Below, in pieces: positions 18,023-26,101 of a stretch of 64,000 bases of DNA. Position numbers and translations under genes: made by a program. The stretch is from contig NZ_CP088262.1 in NCBI RefSeq assembly GCF_021117365.1, positions 1,922,001 to 1,986,000 on the forward strand, read 5' to 3'. The notes under the pieces are model-generated. The model did not search any database. It was not told the DNA's origin and saw nothing but the letters and a program-made list of their open reading frames with translations. The first letter of the stretch is position 1; each line of letters opens with the position of its first letter. This stretch comes from Nocardioides sp. cx-173 (GTDB taxonomy: Bacteria > Actinomycetota > Actinomycetes > Propionibacteriales > Nocardioidaceae).

Positions 18023-18040
18023 AGAGGGCGCGGCCCCGTT

Positions 18041-18211
18041 CGGTGGTCGAGGTGTGAAGGCGCCCTGGCGCCTGAGCCTCGAGCCCCCGCGGCCTGACCG
18101 CCGTACCCCCGGCTGCTTGCCGGGTCACTGGGTCTCGAGGCTCGTCCCTTCGAGGCTCGCTGCGCTCGCACCTCAGGACAAGCGCTGGCGCTCCTCGCAC
18201 CTCGACCACCG
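18041..18211. repeat. Inverted-repeat element, copy B (171 bp)
   Basis: It has the same termini as copy A (left end GTGTGA instead of GTGCGA), the same internal order, and is separated from copy A by 18 bp. It contains CGAGGCTCGCTGCGCTCGCACCTC like copy A. Confidence 0.8.
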
Positions 18212-18219
18212 AAAGGCCT

Positions 18220-18354
18220 CGGTGGTCGAGGTGTGAAGGCGCCCTGGCGCCTGAGCCTCGAGACCCCCGCGGCCCGACCGCCGTACCCCCGGCTGCTTCC
18301 CGGGTCACCGGGTCTCGAGGCTCGTCGCTGGCGCTCCTCGCACCTCGACCACCG
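18220..18354. repeat. Inverted-repeat element, copy C (135 bp, internally deleted)
   Basis: It shares termini and left half with copy B but lacks about 36 bp of the internal CCCTTCGAGGCTCGCTGCGCTCGCACCTCAGG region. It is separated from copy B by 8 bp. It ends 41 bp before the stop of the channel gene. Confidence 0.78.
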
Positions 18355-18395
18355 GAGGGGCGCTGGCGCTCCTTGCGCCGAGACGCCGAGGCGGG

Positions 18396-19058
18396 TCAGC
18401 GGCGGGAGTGGCGGATGGCGTTGAGGCCGACGAGGCGGGCGACGACGAGGGCGACGTAGAAGACGCCGGCGACCTGCTCCACCATCACCAGCGAGCGGGC
18501 GTGGTCGCCGATCGGCACGATGTCGGAGAGGCCGACGCTGGTGAGGGTGGTGAAGGACAGGTAGAGCAGCTCGAACCAGCTTTGGTCGCCCCTTCCGCCG
18601 AGCCCGGCGAACGAGTCCGGCCAGACGACCTGCGCGGCGGCGTAGACGTAGGCGAAGGCCCAGGCGACCACCGTGAAGGCGGCGCCGGTCGCGTAGAGCT
18701 CGTCGCGGGTGACCTTGTCGTCGTGGAAGAGGTAGCGGATCATCGCGTAGGAGACGTAGAGGTAGAACGGCACGTGGAAGACGGCGGAGACGAGCACGAC
18801 CCAGGCGGTCGAGGGCTGCAGGGCCTCGAAGATCGTGAAGACCATCGCCGGTCCGCCGAGCAGGACCGCGACCCAGCTCAGCGCCGGGGTACGGCGCACG
18901 GCCCAGGCCGCGAGCAGCACCACCGACATCTGCACGACCCCGACCACGGCGCGGCCGGCGACCGAGCCGTCGAGGAACGGGTAGGACAGCACCGCCACCA
19001 GCTGCATCACCAGCAGCACCGCGGAGGGGTGCTGGCGCACGGTGTGGGCCGTGATCAC
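18396..19058 (-). CDS. Ion-channel-like membrane protein with divergent selectivity filter
   Basis: The protein has 220 aa and about six membrane segments. The last two flank a pore-helix-like stretch: SWFELLYLSFTTLTSVGLSDIVP, then a final helix AGVFYVALVVARLVGL. This matches the Ion_trans_2 (two-TM potassium channel) pattern in which a TVGYGD filter is expected. Here the filter reads S174-V-G-L-S-D179, so GYG is replaced by GLS. Ion selectivity is therefore uncertain; it may not conduct K+. The GTG at 19058 overlaps the stop of the DUF1707 gene (GTGA), so the two form an operon. Confidence 0.75.
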   Translation of the reverse strand: MITAHTVRQHPSAVLLVMQLVAVLSYPFLDGSVAGRAVVGVVQMSVVLLAAWAVRRTPALSWVAVLLGGPAMVFTIFEALQPSTAWVVLVSAVFHVPFYLYVSYAMIRYLFHDDKVTRDELYATGAAFTVVAWAFAYVYAAAQVVWPDSFAGLGGRGDQSWFELLYLSFTTLTSVGLSDIVPIGDHARSLVMVEQVAGVFYVALVVARLVGLNAIRHSRR

Positions 19059-19678
19059 GCCCGGCCGTCCTCGTCGCCCGCTTCGTCCGCATCGTGGGGG
19101 CCGCCGGAGCCGCCGCTGCTGCCCGTGCTGCCGGGGGGCCGCTCGAGTTCGAGGCGGCGCTGCCGATCGAGCTCCTTGGCCTGCTTCTCCTCCAGGCGCT
19201 GGAGGTGCCGGTCGATGATGTCCTGGCGTCGCATCAGCGTCTGCGCAAGGTTGATCCCGGTGCCGGCGATGACGAAGGCCGGCCAGAAGAACTCCCCGAA
19301 CATCACCACCGACCAGATCACCAGGCAGATCGCGCTCGGCAGGAGGAACGTGGCGAGCGCCTCGCGGCGGTCCGACTCGTACTGGCGCCGGGCCCGGGCC
19401 GCCAGGTCGCCCGAGTCGGCGTGCGTCAGGCCGTGGGTCCGTGCCGGGGCGCTCGCGACCAGGTCGGAGACCAGCGGCGGCAGGTCGGCGAGCGTGCGCG
19501 CGGCGGTGACGGCCGCGCTGCGCTCGTCGAACTCCGTGCGGTCCAGGCGGCCGTCGGCATAGGCGGTGGCCAGCAGCGAGCGCACGACCTCACGGTCGCG
19601 GTCGGAGGCGCGCAGACCGGCGAAGGCGGGGTCACGAGGGTCCTGGGCGAGCGCCGCCCACAGCTCGTCGGCGGTCAC
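19055..19678 (-). CDS. DUF1707 domain membrane protein
   Basis: The protein has 207 aa from GTG 19678. Residues ~22-75 carry the DUF1707 signature LRASDRDREVVRSLLATAYADGRLDRTEFDERS...AARTLADL, a short domain found in many actinobacterial proteins. It is followed by two hydrophobic helices (about 108-142), a charged coiled coil (RRQDIIDRHLQRLEEKQAKELDRQRR) and a Gly/Ser/Asp tail. Its role is unknown; the domain is often attached to membrane segments. Translational coupling to the channel-like gene suggests they work together. Confidence 0.78.
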   Translation of the reverse strand: MTADELWAALAQDPRDPAFAGLRASDRDREVVRSLLATAYADGRLDRTEFDERSAAVTAARTLADLPPLVSDLVASAPARTHGLTHADSGDLAARARRQYESDRREALATFLLPSAICLVIWSVVMFGEFFWPAFVIAGTGINLAQTLMRRQDIIDRHLQRLEEKQAKELDRQRRLELERPPGSTGSSGGSGGPHDADEAGDEDGRA

Positions 19679-19822
19679 GCTGGCCCTCGGGCAGGGGCAC
19701 CGGCGTCAGATCTCACACTGCGCATCCTAGGGAGCCGATCGGCCCCGGCCGCTCTGGACGCGGGCGCGGCGCGCCCAGGATCGGTGCGTGACGCCTGGGG
19801 ACGTGTCTCGTTAGCCAAGAAC

Positions 19823-19840
19823 AAGAACACGTTCTATTGT
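19823..19840 (+). promoter_or_regulatory. KstR-box-like operator overlapping the mce promoter
   Basis: AAGAACACGTTCTA (19823-19836) matches the KstR palindrome TNNAACNNGTTNNA except for its first base. TATTGT (19835-19840) overlaps its end as a -10 element, 30 nt upstream of the first YrbE gene. Bound repressor would block this promoter. A kstR gene lies at 34437. Confidence 0.72.
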
Positions 19841-19870
19841 GGCGGTCGTCGCACTGACGGGGAGGTACGA

Positions 19871-20644
19871 ATGGCGTTCAGCGCTGTGTCCGTCCTCCGT
19901 GGACCCGGCGAGCTGGCGGCCATGACGGTCGACGTCGCGAAGCTCAGCTTCACCACGCGGTTCCAGCTGCGGGAGTTCATCGAGCAGGCCTGGTTCATCA
20001 CCAGCGTGACGCTGATGCCGACGATCCTGGTCTCGATCCCGTTCGGCGCGGTCATCTCGCTCCAGGTCGGCAACCTCACCGGCCAGCTGGGCGCCCAGTC
20101 GTTCGCGGGCGCGACCGCCGTGCTCGCCGTCGTCCGCGAGGCCGCGCCCATCGCGGCGGCGCTGATCATCGCGGGTGCGGCCGGATCCGCGATCTGCTCG
20201 GACCTGGGGGCCCGCAAGATCCGCGAGGAGATCGACGCTATGGAGGTCCTCGGCGTCAACCCGCTCGCCCGCCTCGTCGTGCCCCGGGTCGCCGCGACCA
20301 TGTTCGTGGCGCTGATGATCATCGGCATCGTGATCGGCGCCGGGATCGGCGGCGGCTACTTCTTCACCGTGATCGTCCAGGGCGGCTCCGCCGGCGCGTT
20401 CCTCTCCTCGTTCACGGCGCTGGCCTCGCTCTCGGACCTCTACATCGCCATCGTCAAGGCGGTGGTCTTCGGCGGCATGGCCGCGGTCGTGGGCGCCTAC
20501 AAGGGACTCAACGCCGGCGGCGGTCCCAGCGGTGTCGGGCGGGCGGTCAACGAGTCGGTGATCGTCGCCTTCATGCTGCTGTTCTTCATCAACGCGGTCA
20601 TCACGGCCATCTACTTCCAAGTCGTCCCACCGCCGGGGCTCTGA
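19871..20644 (+). CDS. yrbE4A: YrbE/MlaE-family permease A of the Mce system
   Basis: The protein has 257 aa with about five membrane helices and the MlaE permease core: VREAAPIAAALIIAGAAGSAICSDLGARKIREEIDAMEVLGVNP, the conserved E-D-A-M loop contacted by the ATPase. GGGGAGG lies upstream of the ATG. YrbE proteins form the inner-membrane permease of Mce lipid importers, energised by a separately encoded MceG ATPase that is not in this window. It opens a ten-gene run with overlaps or very short gaps. The 4A designation rests on the KstR box and the neighbouring ferredoxin/SDR genes, as in the mycobacterial mce4 region. Confidence 0.88.
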   Translation: MAFSAVSVLRGPGELAAMTVDVAKLSFTTRFQLREFIEQAWFITSVTLMPTILVSIPFGAVISLQVGNLTGQLGAQSFAGATAVLAVVREAAPIAAALIIAGAAGSAICSDLGARKIREEIDAMEVLGVNPLARLVVPRVAATMFVALMIIGIVIGAGIGGGYFFTVIVQGGSAGAFLSSFTALASLSDLYIAIVKAVVFGGMAAVVGAYKGLNAGGGPSGVGRAVNESVIVAFMLLFFINAVITAIYFQVVPPPGL

Positions 20645-20645
20645 G

Positions 20646-21485
20646 ATGGCGACCATGGGGACGATCGCCGGAGCGGTCATCGACGGACGACGCAGGTCGC
20701 TGGAGGCCTACGGCGACCAGCTGATGTTCTACGTCAAGGCGCTGGCCTGGACGCCGCGCGCGATCCGCCGCTACCCGCGCGAGATCACCAACACGCTCGC
20801 CGAGGTCTCCTTCGGCGCGGGCGGCCTCACGCTCATCGCCGGCACCGTCGGTGTGATCGCGTTCCTCTCCTTCTTCGCCGGCACCGAGGTCGGCATCCAG
20901 GGCTACGCCTCGCTGAGCCAGCTGGGCGTCGCGAAGTTCAGCGCGTTCATCTCGGCCTACTTCAACACCCGCGAGGTGGCGCCGCTGATCTCCTCGATCG
21001 CGCTGGCCGCCACCGTCGGCTGCGGCTACACCGCCCGCCTGGGCGCGATGCGGATCTCCGAGGAGATCGACGCGCTCGAGGTCATGGGCATCCCGTCCCT
21101 GCCGTTCCTCGTCACGACGCGGATGATCGCGGCGTTCATCGCCGTCATCCCGCTGTACGTCGTGGCGCTCAGCGCCTCCTACCTCTCGCCCCGCCTGATC
21201 ACGACCATGATCTACGGCCAGTCCTCGGGCACCTACGACCACTACTTCCTGCAGTTCCTGCCGCCCATCGACATCCTGTGGTCGTTCTTCAAGCTGCTCT
21301 TCCTGGCCTCGGCGATCATCCTGATCCACTGCTACTACGGCTACACCGCTTCCGGCGGCCCCGCGGGCGTCGGTACGGCGGTCGGCCGCGCGATCCGCAC
21401 CAGCATCGTGTTCACCGTCGTCGCCGACTTCTTCCTCAGCTTCGCCATCTGGGGCTCCACGACCACCGTCCGGATCACGGGGTAG
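20646..21485 (+). CDS. yrbE4B: YrbE/MlaE-family permease B of the Mce system
   Basis: The protein has 279 aa and begins one base after the upstream stop. It has the MlaE fold with VAPLISSIALAATVGCGYTARLGAMRISEEIDALEVMGIPSLPFL. A longer cytoplasmic N-terminus (AYGDQLMFYVKALAWTPRAIRRYPREI) is typical of YrbE-B paralogues. It is expected to pair with YrbE A as the heterodimeric permease. Confidence 0.88.
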   Translation: MATMGTIAGAVIDGRRRSLEAYGDQLMFYVKALAWTPRAIRRYPREITNTLAEVSFGAGGLTLIAGTVGVIAFLSFFAGTEVGIQGYASLSQLGVAKFSAFISAYFNTREVAPLISSIALAATVGCGYTARLGAMRISEEIDALEVMGIPSLPFLVTTRMIAAFIAVIPLYVVALSASYLSPRLITTMIYGQSSGTYDHYFLQFLPPIDILWSFFKLLFLASAIILIHCYYGYTASGGPAGVGTAVGRAIRTSIVFTVVADFFLSFAIWGSTTTVRITG

Positions 21486-21491
21486 CCGGGG

Positions 21492-22847
21492 ATGGGCATG
21501 CTGGTCAACATCCACCACGACAGCCCGGCGGAGCACCGCCGGCTGCTGGTCGCGGGCGTCGTGTTCCTCGCCGTCATGTCGGGGCTGGTGTGGTTCTCGA
21601 TCGCGGTCTACCAGAAGAAGTTCGACACGGTCACCACCGTCACGATCAAGGCGGACAAGGCGGGGCTGCAGCTGGCGAAGTTCGGGGACGTGCGACTCAA
21701 CGGCGCCCTGGTGGGGCAGGTCCGCAGCGTCGAGCAGGACGGCGAGCAGGCCTCCATCGTGGTGGCGCTGGAGCCGGCGGCGGCGAGGGAGATCCCCGAC
21801 AACATCGAGGTCGAGATCCTGCCGACCACGCTCTTCGGGCAGAAGTTCATCTCCTTCGTGCGCCCGCAGTCCCCCTCGAGCACGCCGTTGGGCGACGGCG
21901 ACGAGATCCCGGCCGACCGCGTGGACACCAACGTCGAGCTGAGCCGGATCCTGGCCGAGCTGTTCCCGCTGCTGCGCGCGGTCCAGCCGGCCGACCTCAA
22001 CGCCACCCTCCACGCCCTCGCCACGGCGCTGGAGGGCCGCGGCGAGCAGATCGGGGCGACCCTCGAGCGCCTCGACGGCTACCTCGGCGCGATCGACCAG
22101 AGCCTGCCCACCCTCCGCGAGGACCTGGTCACGCTCGCCGACGTCGCCGACGTCTACGACGGTGCCGCTCCGGACCTGATCGGGGTGCTGCGCAACCTCA
22201 CCGTGACCAGCCGGACCGTGCTCGACCAGCGCACGCAGCTCGACGTCTTCTTCGGCGACGTCGGTGGGCTCTCCGACACCACGACCCGCATCCTGGCCGA
22301 CAACGAGGACGACCTGATCCGCCTGGGCCAGGTGACCGAGCCGGTCCTGAAGCTGCTCGACGTGTACTCGCCGGAGTTCCCCTGCCTGCTCCGGGGCGCG
22401 GCCCGCTACAAGCCGGTGCTCGCCTCGACGTTCGAGGGCAAGCAGGTCAAGCAGTTCATCGAGTTCGGGACCGCCCAGTACCGCGCCTACGACCAGCGCG
22501 ACCTGCCCGAGTACGGCGAGGTCGGCCATGGGCCGTGGTGCTCAGGGCTGCCCTTCCCGCCGGTCCCGATCGGCCCCAACTCGTTCAAGGACGGCTCGGA
22601 CCTCGACGACGACCCGCCGACCAGCGACCTGCCGCCGATCCCACTGCCCGGCCTCACCCGCCAGGAGCTGATCAGCACCTCGCAGCGCGGGTTCGGCGCC
22701 GGCATGTCCAGCGGGTACGCCGGCAGCGCGGCCGAGCAGGCCGTCGTCAACGCCGTGCTGGCCGGTGAGTCCGGTCGGCCGGCCGACAGCTACGGGTCCC
22801 TGGGCTCGCTGCTGTTCGGCCCGGTGCTGCGCGGGGACGACGGCTGA
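21492..22847 (+). CDS. mceA: Mce protein A (MlaD-domain substrate-binding subunit)
   Basis: The protein has 451 aa from ATG 21492 (ATG 21498 possible). One N-terminal membrane helix (about 19-37) anchors it outside. An MlaD domain (about 50-130) has KFGDVRLNGALVGQVRSVEQDG and ILPTTLFGQKFISFV. A long helical region follows, then a Pro-rich cysteine-containing C-terminus (EFPCLLRGA, HGPWCSGLPFPP). Six Mce subunits are thought to form a hexameric tunnel that conducts lipids across the cell envelope. It lies directly downstream of the permeases and overlaps MceB by one base (TGATG). Confidence 0.88.
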   Translation: MGMLVNIHHDSPAEHRRLLVAGVVFLAVMSGLVWFSIAVYQKKFDTVTTVTIKADKAGLQLAKFGDVRLNGALVGQVRSVEQDGEQASIVVALEPAAAREIPDNIEVEILPTTLFGQKFISFVRPQSPSSTPLGDGDEIPADRVDTNVELSRILAELFPLLRAVQPADLNATLHALATALEGRGEQIGATLERLDGYLGAIDQSLPTLREDLVTLADVADVYDGAAPDLIGVLRNLTVTSRTVLDQRTQLDVFFGDVGGLSDTTTRILADNEDDLIRLGQVTEPVLKLLDVYSPEFPCLLRGAARYKPVLASTFEGKQVKQFIEFGTAQYRAYDQRDLPEYGEVGHGPWCSGLPFPPVPIGPNSFKDGSDLDDDPPTSDLPPIPLPGLTRQELISTSQRGFGAGMSSGYAGSAAEQAVVNAVLAGESGRPADSYGSLGSLLFGPVLRGDDG

Positions 22848-23929
22848 TGTCGCGCAACTCGGTGACCATCGCCTCGGGCGTCAAGCTCGCGATCTTCACG
22901 GTCGTCTCGATCCTGGTGACCGGTCTGCTCGCCGCGATCATGGGCAACATCGGATTCGGCGCCGGACGGGAGTACCAGGCCGTCTTCACCACGGCCTCGA
23001 TGCTGGAGAAGGGCGACGACGTGCGCGTCGCGGGGGTCAGTGTCGGCGAGGTTAAGAAGGTCGAGCACTTCGAGCGCAACCATGCCCTGGTCACCTTCCG
23101 GGTCAAGGCCGACGTCCCCCTGACGACCGCCTCGCGCGCCGAGATCCGCTTCCTCAACCTCGTCGGCGACCGCTACCTCGCGCTGGAGGAGGGAGCCGAC
23201 TCCGAGGCCGACGCGCTCGGGGACGGGGAGCGGCTGCCGATCGATCAGACCAGCCCGGCGCTCGACCTCACGACGCTGTTCAACGGCTTCAAGCCGCTCT
23301 TCCAGGCCCTGCGGCCCGAGCAGGTCAACGAGCTCACGATGAACCTGATCCAGGTCCTGCAGGGCGAGGGCGGGACGATCAGCGGGCTGCTCGAGCACAC
23401 GGCCTCCCTCACCAACACGCTCGCGGACCGCGACCAGCTCATCGGGCAGGTCATCGACAACCTCGGCACCACCCTCGAGACCGTCTCCAGCCGGCGCGAG
23501 CAGCTCTCGGAGCTCGTGCTCGAGCTCAAGGGCTGGATGGGCGACCTGGCCGCAGACCGGTCCGTGATCGGCTCCTCGCTGGGCAACATCAGCGACCTGA
23601 CCGTCGTGCTGGCCGACCTCCTGCGCGAAGGTCGCCCGGTCCTCAAGGCCGACATCGCCGAGCTGCGCCAGCTCGCCGCGCTGCTCAACAAGAAGACCAA
23701 CCGCGACCAGCTCGTCGAGCTGCTGGACCGGCTGCCGGAGTCGATGACCGACCAGACCCGGACCGGCACCTACGGATCCTGGTACTCCTACTACATCTGC
23801 GGGTTCTCGGGGAACATCACCCTGCCCGAGCTCGACATCCCCGGCATCCCGCCGCGGCTGCTCAACCAGCTGCTCGCCGGGCTCACCGACATCGAGTTCC
23901 ACTCCTCGGCCAAGAGGTGCAACCGATGA
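22847..23929 (+). CDS. mceB: Mce protein B
   Basis: The protein has 360 aa with an N-terminal membrane anchor (about 10-33). The MlaD domain carries MLEKGDDVRVAGVSVGEVKKVEHFERNHALVTFRV and FLNLVGDRYLALE, then a helical stretch rich in Leu heptads and a short C-terminal part with a cysteine pair (YYICGFSG, SSAKRCNR). Its ATG and stop both overlap the neighbouring genes, so expression is coupled. Confidence 0.88.
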   Translation: MSRNSVTIASGVKLAIFTVVSILVTGLLAAIMGNIGFGAGREYQAVFTTASMLEKGDDVRVAGVSVGEVKKVEHFERNHALVTFRVKADVPLTTASRAEIRFLNLVGDRYLALEEGADSEADALGDGERLPIDQTSPALDLTTLFNGFKPLFQALRPEQVNELTMNLIQVLQGEGGTISGLLEHTASLTNTLADRDQLIGQVIDNLGTTLETVSSRREQLSELVLELKGWMGDLAADRSVIGSSLGNISDLTVVLADLLREGRPVLKADIAELRQLAALLNKKTNRDQLVELLDRLPESMTDQTRTGTYGSWYSYYICGFSGNITLPELDIPGIPPRLLNQLLAGLTDIEFHSSAKRCNR

Positions 23930-24909
23930 GCCGGCACAGCGACGCCCGGATCCTCCGGCTGGGGGCGATCACGCTGGTGGTGATGCTCGTGATCATGGCC
24001 GCGGCCTTCAACCTCTCGAGGTTCCCCGGCTTCGGCGGCACGTCGTACACCGCGGAGTTCAGCGACGCGAGCGGCATCCACCGCGGCAACATGGTGCAGG
24101 TCGGCGGCATGCGCGTCGGCCGCGTCCAGGACGTGACCCTCGAGGGCGCGAAGGTGGTCGTGAAGTTCGAGGTCGACAACGGCGTCGAGTTCGGCACCGA
24201 GAGCGAGGCCTCCATCGAGGTGCTCAACCTGCTGGGGGAGAAGTACCTCGAGCTGACCCCCGCCGGCGACGGCCAGCTGGACCAGGACACCGCGATCCCG
24301 GTCGAGCGCACCGAGTCGGCCTACGACATCGTCGGCGTCTTCGGCGACCTGACCCAGACCACCGAGGACATCGACAAGGAGCAGCTGGTCGAGGCGCTCG
24401 GCGTCGTGGCCGACACCGTCGACTCGGCCGCCCCCGAGATCGAGGCCTCCTTCGAGGGCATCACCCGGCTCTCCCAGACCGTGGCCTCCCGCGACGAGCA
24501 GATCAAGGGCCTGCTCGCGAGCTCCAAGGACGTGAGCGCGCTGCTCGCCCGACGCGGCGGCGACCTCGTCGACCTGATGAAGAGCAGCGACCTGGTCTTC
24601 GCCGAGGTGCAGAGCCGCAAGGAGGCGATCCACCTGCTGCTCGTCAACGCGCGGTCGCTGGCCGTGCAGCTGCGGGGCGTGGCCGAGGACAACCAGGCGC
24701 AGATCGGCCCCGCCCTGGCCGAGGTCGACCAGCTGCTCGGGCTGCTCAACTCCAAGGAGAAGGAGCTCAAGGCCACGCTCGCCGCGCTGGGGCCCTACGT
24801 GTCCATCCTGGGCAACATCATCGGCACCGGCCCGTGGTTCGACGCGTACGCCGTCAACCTGGCCGGGATCCCCACGGGCGAGTTCCTGCCCGGACCGCTG
24901 GGGGGCTGA
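23926..24909 (+). CDS. mceC: Mce protein C
   Basis: The protein has 327 aa, starting at the ATG that overlaps the mceB stop (ATGA). A GTG nine bases earlier is less likely. It has a membrane anchor (about 10-30), an MlaD domain with IHRGNMVQVGGMRVGRVQDVTLEG and VLNLLGEKYLELTPAG, then a long helical domain ending LGPYVSILGNIIGTGPWFDAYAVN, a segment characteristic of MceC C-termini. Confidence 0.88.
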   Translation: MSRHSDARILRLGAITLVVMLVIMAAAFNLSRFPGFGGTSYTAEFSDASGIHRGNMVQVGGMRVGRVQDVTLEGAKVVVKFEVDNGVEFGTESEASIEVLNLLGEKYLELTPAGDGQLDQDTAIPVERTESAYDIVGVFGDLTQTTEDIDKEQLVEALGVVADTVDSAAPEIEASFEGITRLSQTVASRDEQIKGLLASSKDVSALLARRGGDLVDLMKSSDLVFAEVQSRKEAIHLLLVNARSLAVQLRGVAEDNQAQIGPALAEVDQLLGLLNSKEKELKATLAALGPYVSILGNIIGTGPWFDAYAVNLAGIPTGEFLPGPLGG

Positions 24910-24910
24910 G

Positions 24911-26101
24911 GTGCTAGGCAAGGTCAGCGTCAAGGTCGTCGCCCTGGTGGGCGTGCTCGTCGTCCTCGCGGCGACCCTCCTGGTCCGGGGCGAGACCACC
25001 GAGACCCGCACCGTCACCGCGCACTTCCCGCGGGCGGTGAGCGTCTACGTCGGCACCGACGTGCGGATCCTCGGAGTCAACGTCGGCGAGGTCACCGAGG
25101 TCGCCCCGGAGGGCGAGTCGGTGCGCGTCGAGATGGAGTACGACGCCACCTACGACGTGCCGGCCGACGCGCAGGCCGTCGTGGTGACCCCGACGCTCGT
25201 GGCGGACCGCTTCGTCCAGCTGACCCCGGTCTACACCGAGGGCGCGACGATGGCCGACGGCGCCGAGATCGCGCTCCCCGACACCGGCGTCCCCGTCGAG
25301 CTGGACCGCATCTACTCGGCCCTGCGCGACCTGACCCACACCCTGGGGCGCAACGAGGCCAACGCCGACGGCACGCTCGACAACCTGCTCGAGGCGGGCG
25401 CCGAGGGCCTGGACGGGCAGGGCAGGCGCGCCAACGAGATGATCCGCAGCCTCGCCGCCGCCGCCACGACGTTCGGGGAGGGCAGCGGCGACCTGTTCGA
25501 CACCGTCACCCAGCTCGCCGAGTTCACCGACACCCTCGCCACCAACGACAAGCTGGTGCAGGCGTTCATGAAGGACCTCGCCGGGGTCTCGAACCAGCTG
25601 GCCGCCGAGCGCGAGGAGCTCGAGGCCGCGCTGGCCTCGGTCGCCGACGCCGTGGGCACGGTGGAGGGGTTCGTGCGGGGCAACCGCAAGGCACTGGTCA
25701 AGGACGTCGAGCGCCTCACCAGCGTCGTGCGCACGATCAGCTCGGAGAAGGGCAACCTCGACGACGCCCTGCGGATCGCGCCCGTCGCGATCGGAAACCT
25801 GGTCCTGGCCTACAACTCCGAGTCGGGCACCATCGGCTCCCGGATCGGGGTCCAGGGCAACGTCTGGGACGCCGACGGGTTCCTCTGCTCGGTGGTCCAG
25901 CAGTCCGAGCTGCCGCGTCCGACCAAGAACCTCGCCTGCCAGATCTTCGAGGTCCTACTGGAGCAGATCACGACCCAGATCGACACCACGGTCCCCGGCA
26001 CGGGCGGCGCCCGGCAGCGGGTGGCCCAGTCCCAGTCGCAGTCCCAGTCACAGCGCGCGGTCGAGCCGACGCTCGACACCCTCCTGGGAGGCGCCCCGTG
26101 A
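24911..26101 (+). CDS. mceD: Mce protein D
   Basis: The protein has 396 aa, GTG start one base after the mceC stop. A short membrane anchor (about 8-24) precedes an MlaD domain with VYVGTDVRILGVNVGEVTEVAPEG and VVTPTLVADRFVQLTPVY. A helical domain follows, then GNVWDADGFLCSVVQQSELP typical of MceD. Near the C-terminus a tandem Ser-Gln run is coded by short direct CAGTCC-type repeats (about 26025-26052), a possible slippage site. It overlaps the GTG of mceE. Confidence 0.88.
   Translation: MLGKVSVKVVALVGVLVVLAATLLVRGETTETRTVTAHFPRAVSVYVGTDVRILGVNVGEVTEVAPEGESVRVEMEYDATYDVPADAQAVVVTPTLVADRFVQLTPVYTEGATMADGAEIALPDTGVPVELDRIYSALRDLTHTLGRNEANADGTLDNLLEAGAEGLDGQGRRANEMIRSLAAAATTFGEGSGDLFDTVTQLAEFTDTLATNDKLVQAFMKDLAGVSNQLAAEREELEAALASVADAVGTVEGFVRGNRKALVKDVERLTSVVRTISSEKGNLDDALRIAPVAIGNLVLAYNSESGTIGSRIGVQGNVWDADGFLCSVVQQSELPRPTKNLACQIFEVLLEQITTQIDTTVPGTGGARQRVAQSQSQSQSQRAVEPTLDTLLGGAP

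Noticed and set aside
17828..18354. CRISPR array
   Set aside because: The repeated units are 135-171 bp with inverted ends and 8-18 bp gaps, not short direct repeats with unique spacers. No cas genes are present.
16447..19092. Single 881-residue minus-strand frame spanning the channel region, the repeats and the HNH gene
   Set aside because: The part above 17742 lies over GC-rich repeats and over the channel gene in a different frame. Only 16447-17742 has coding character and a recognised domain.
19055..19870. Riboswitch or structured leader upstream of the mce operon
   Set aside because: The mce leader from the predicted start to the ATG is only about 25 nt; the KstR-like box and -10 explain the region.
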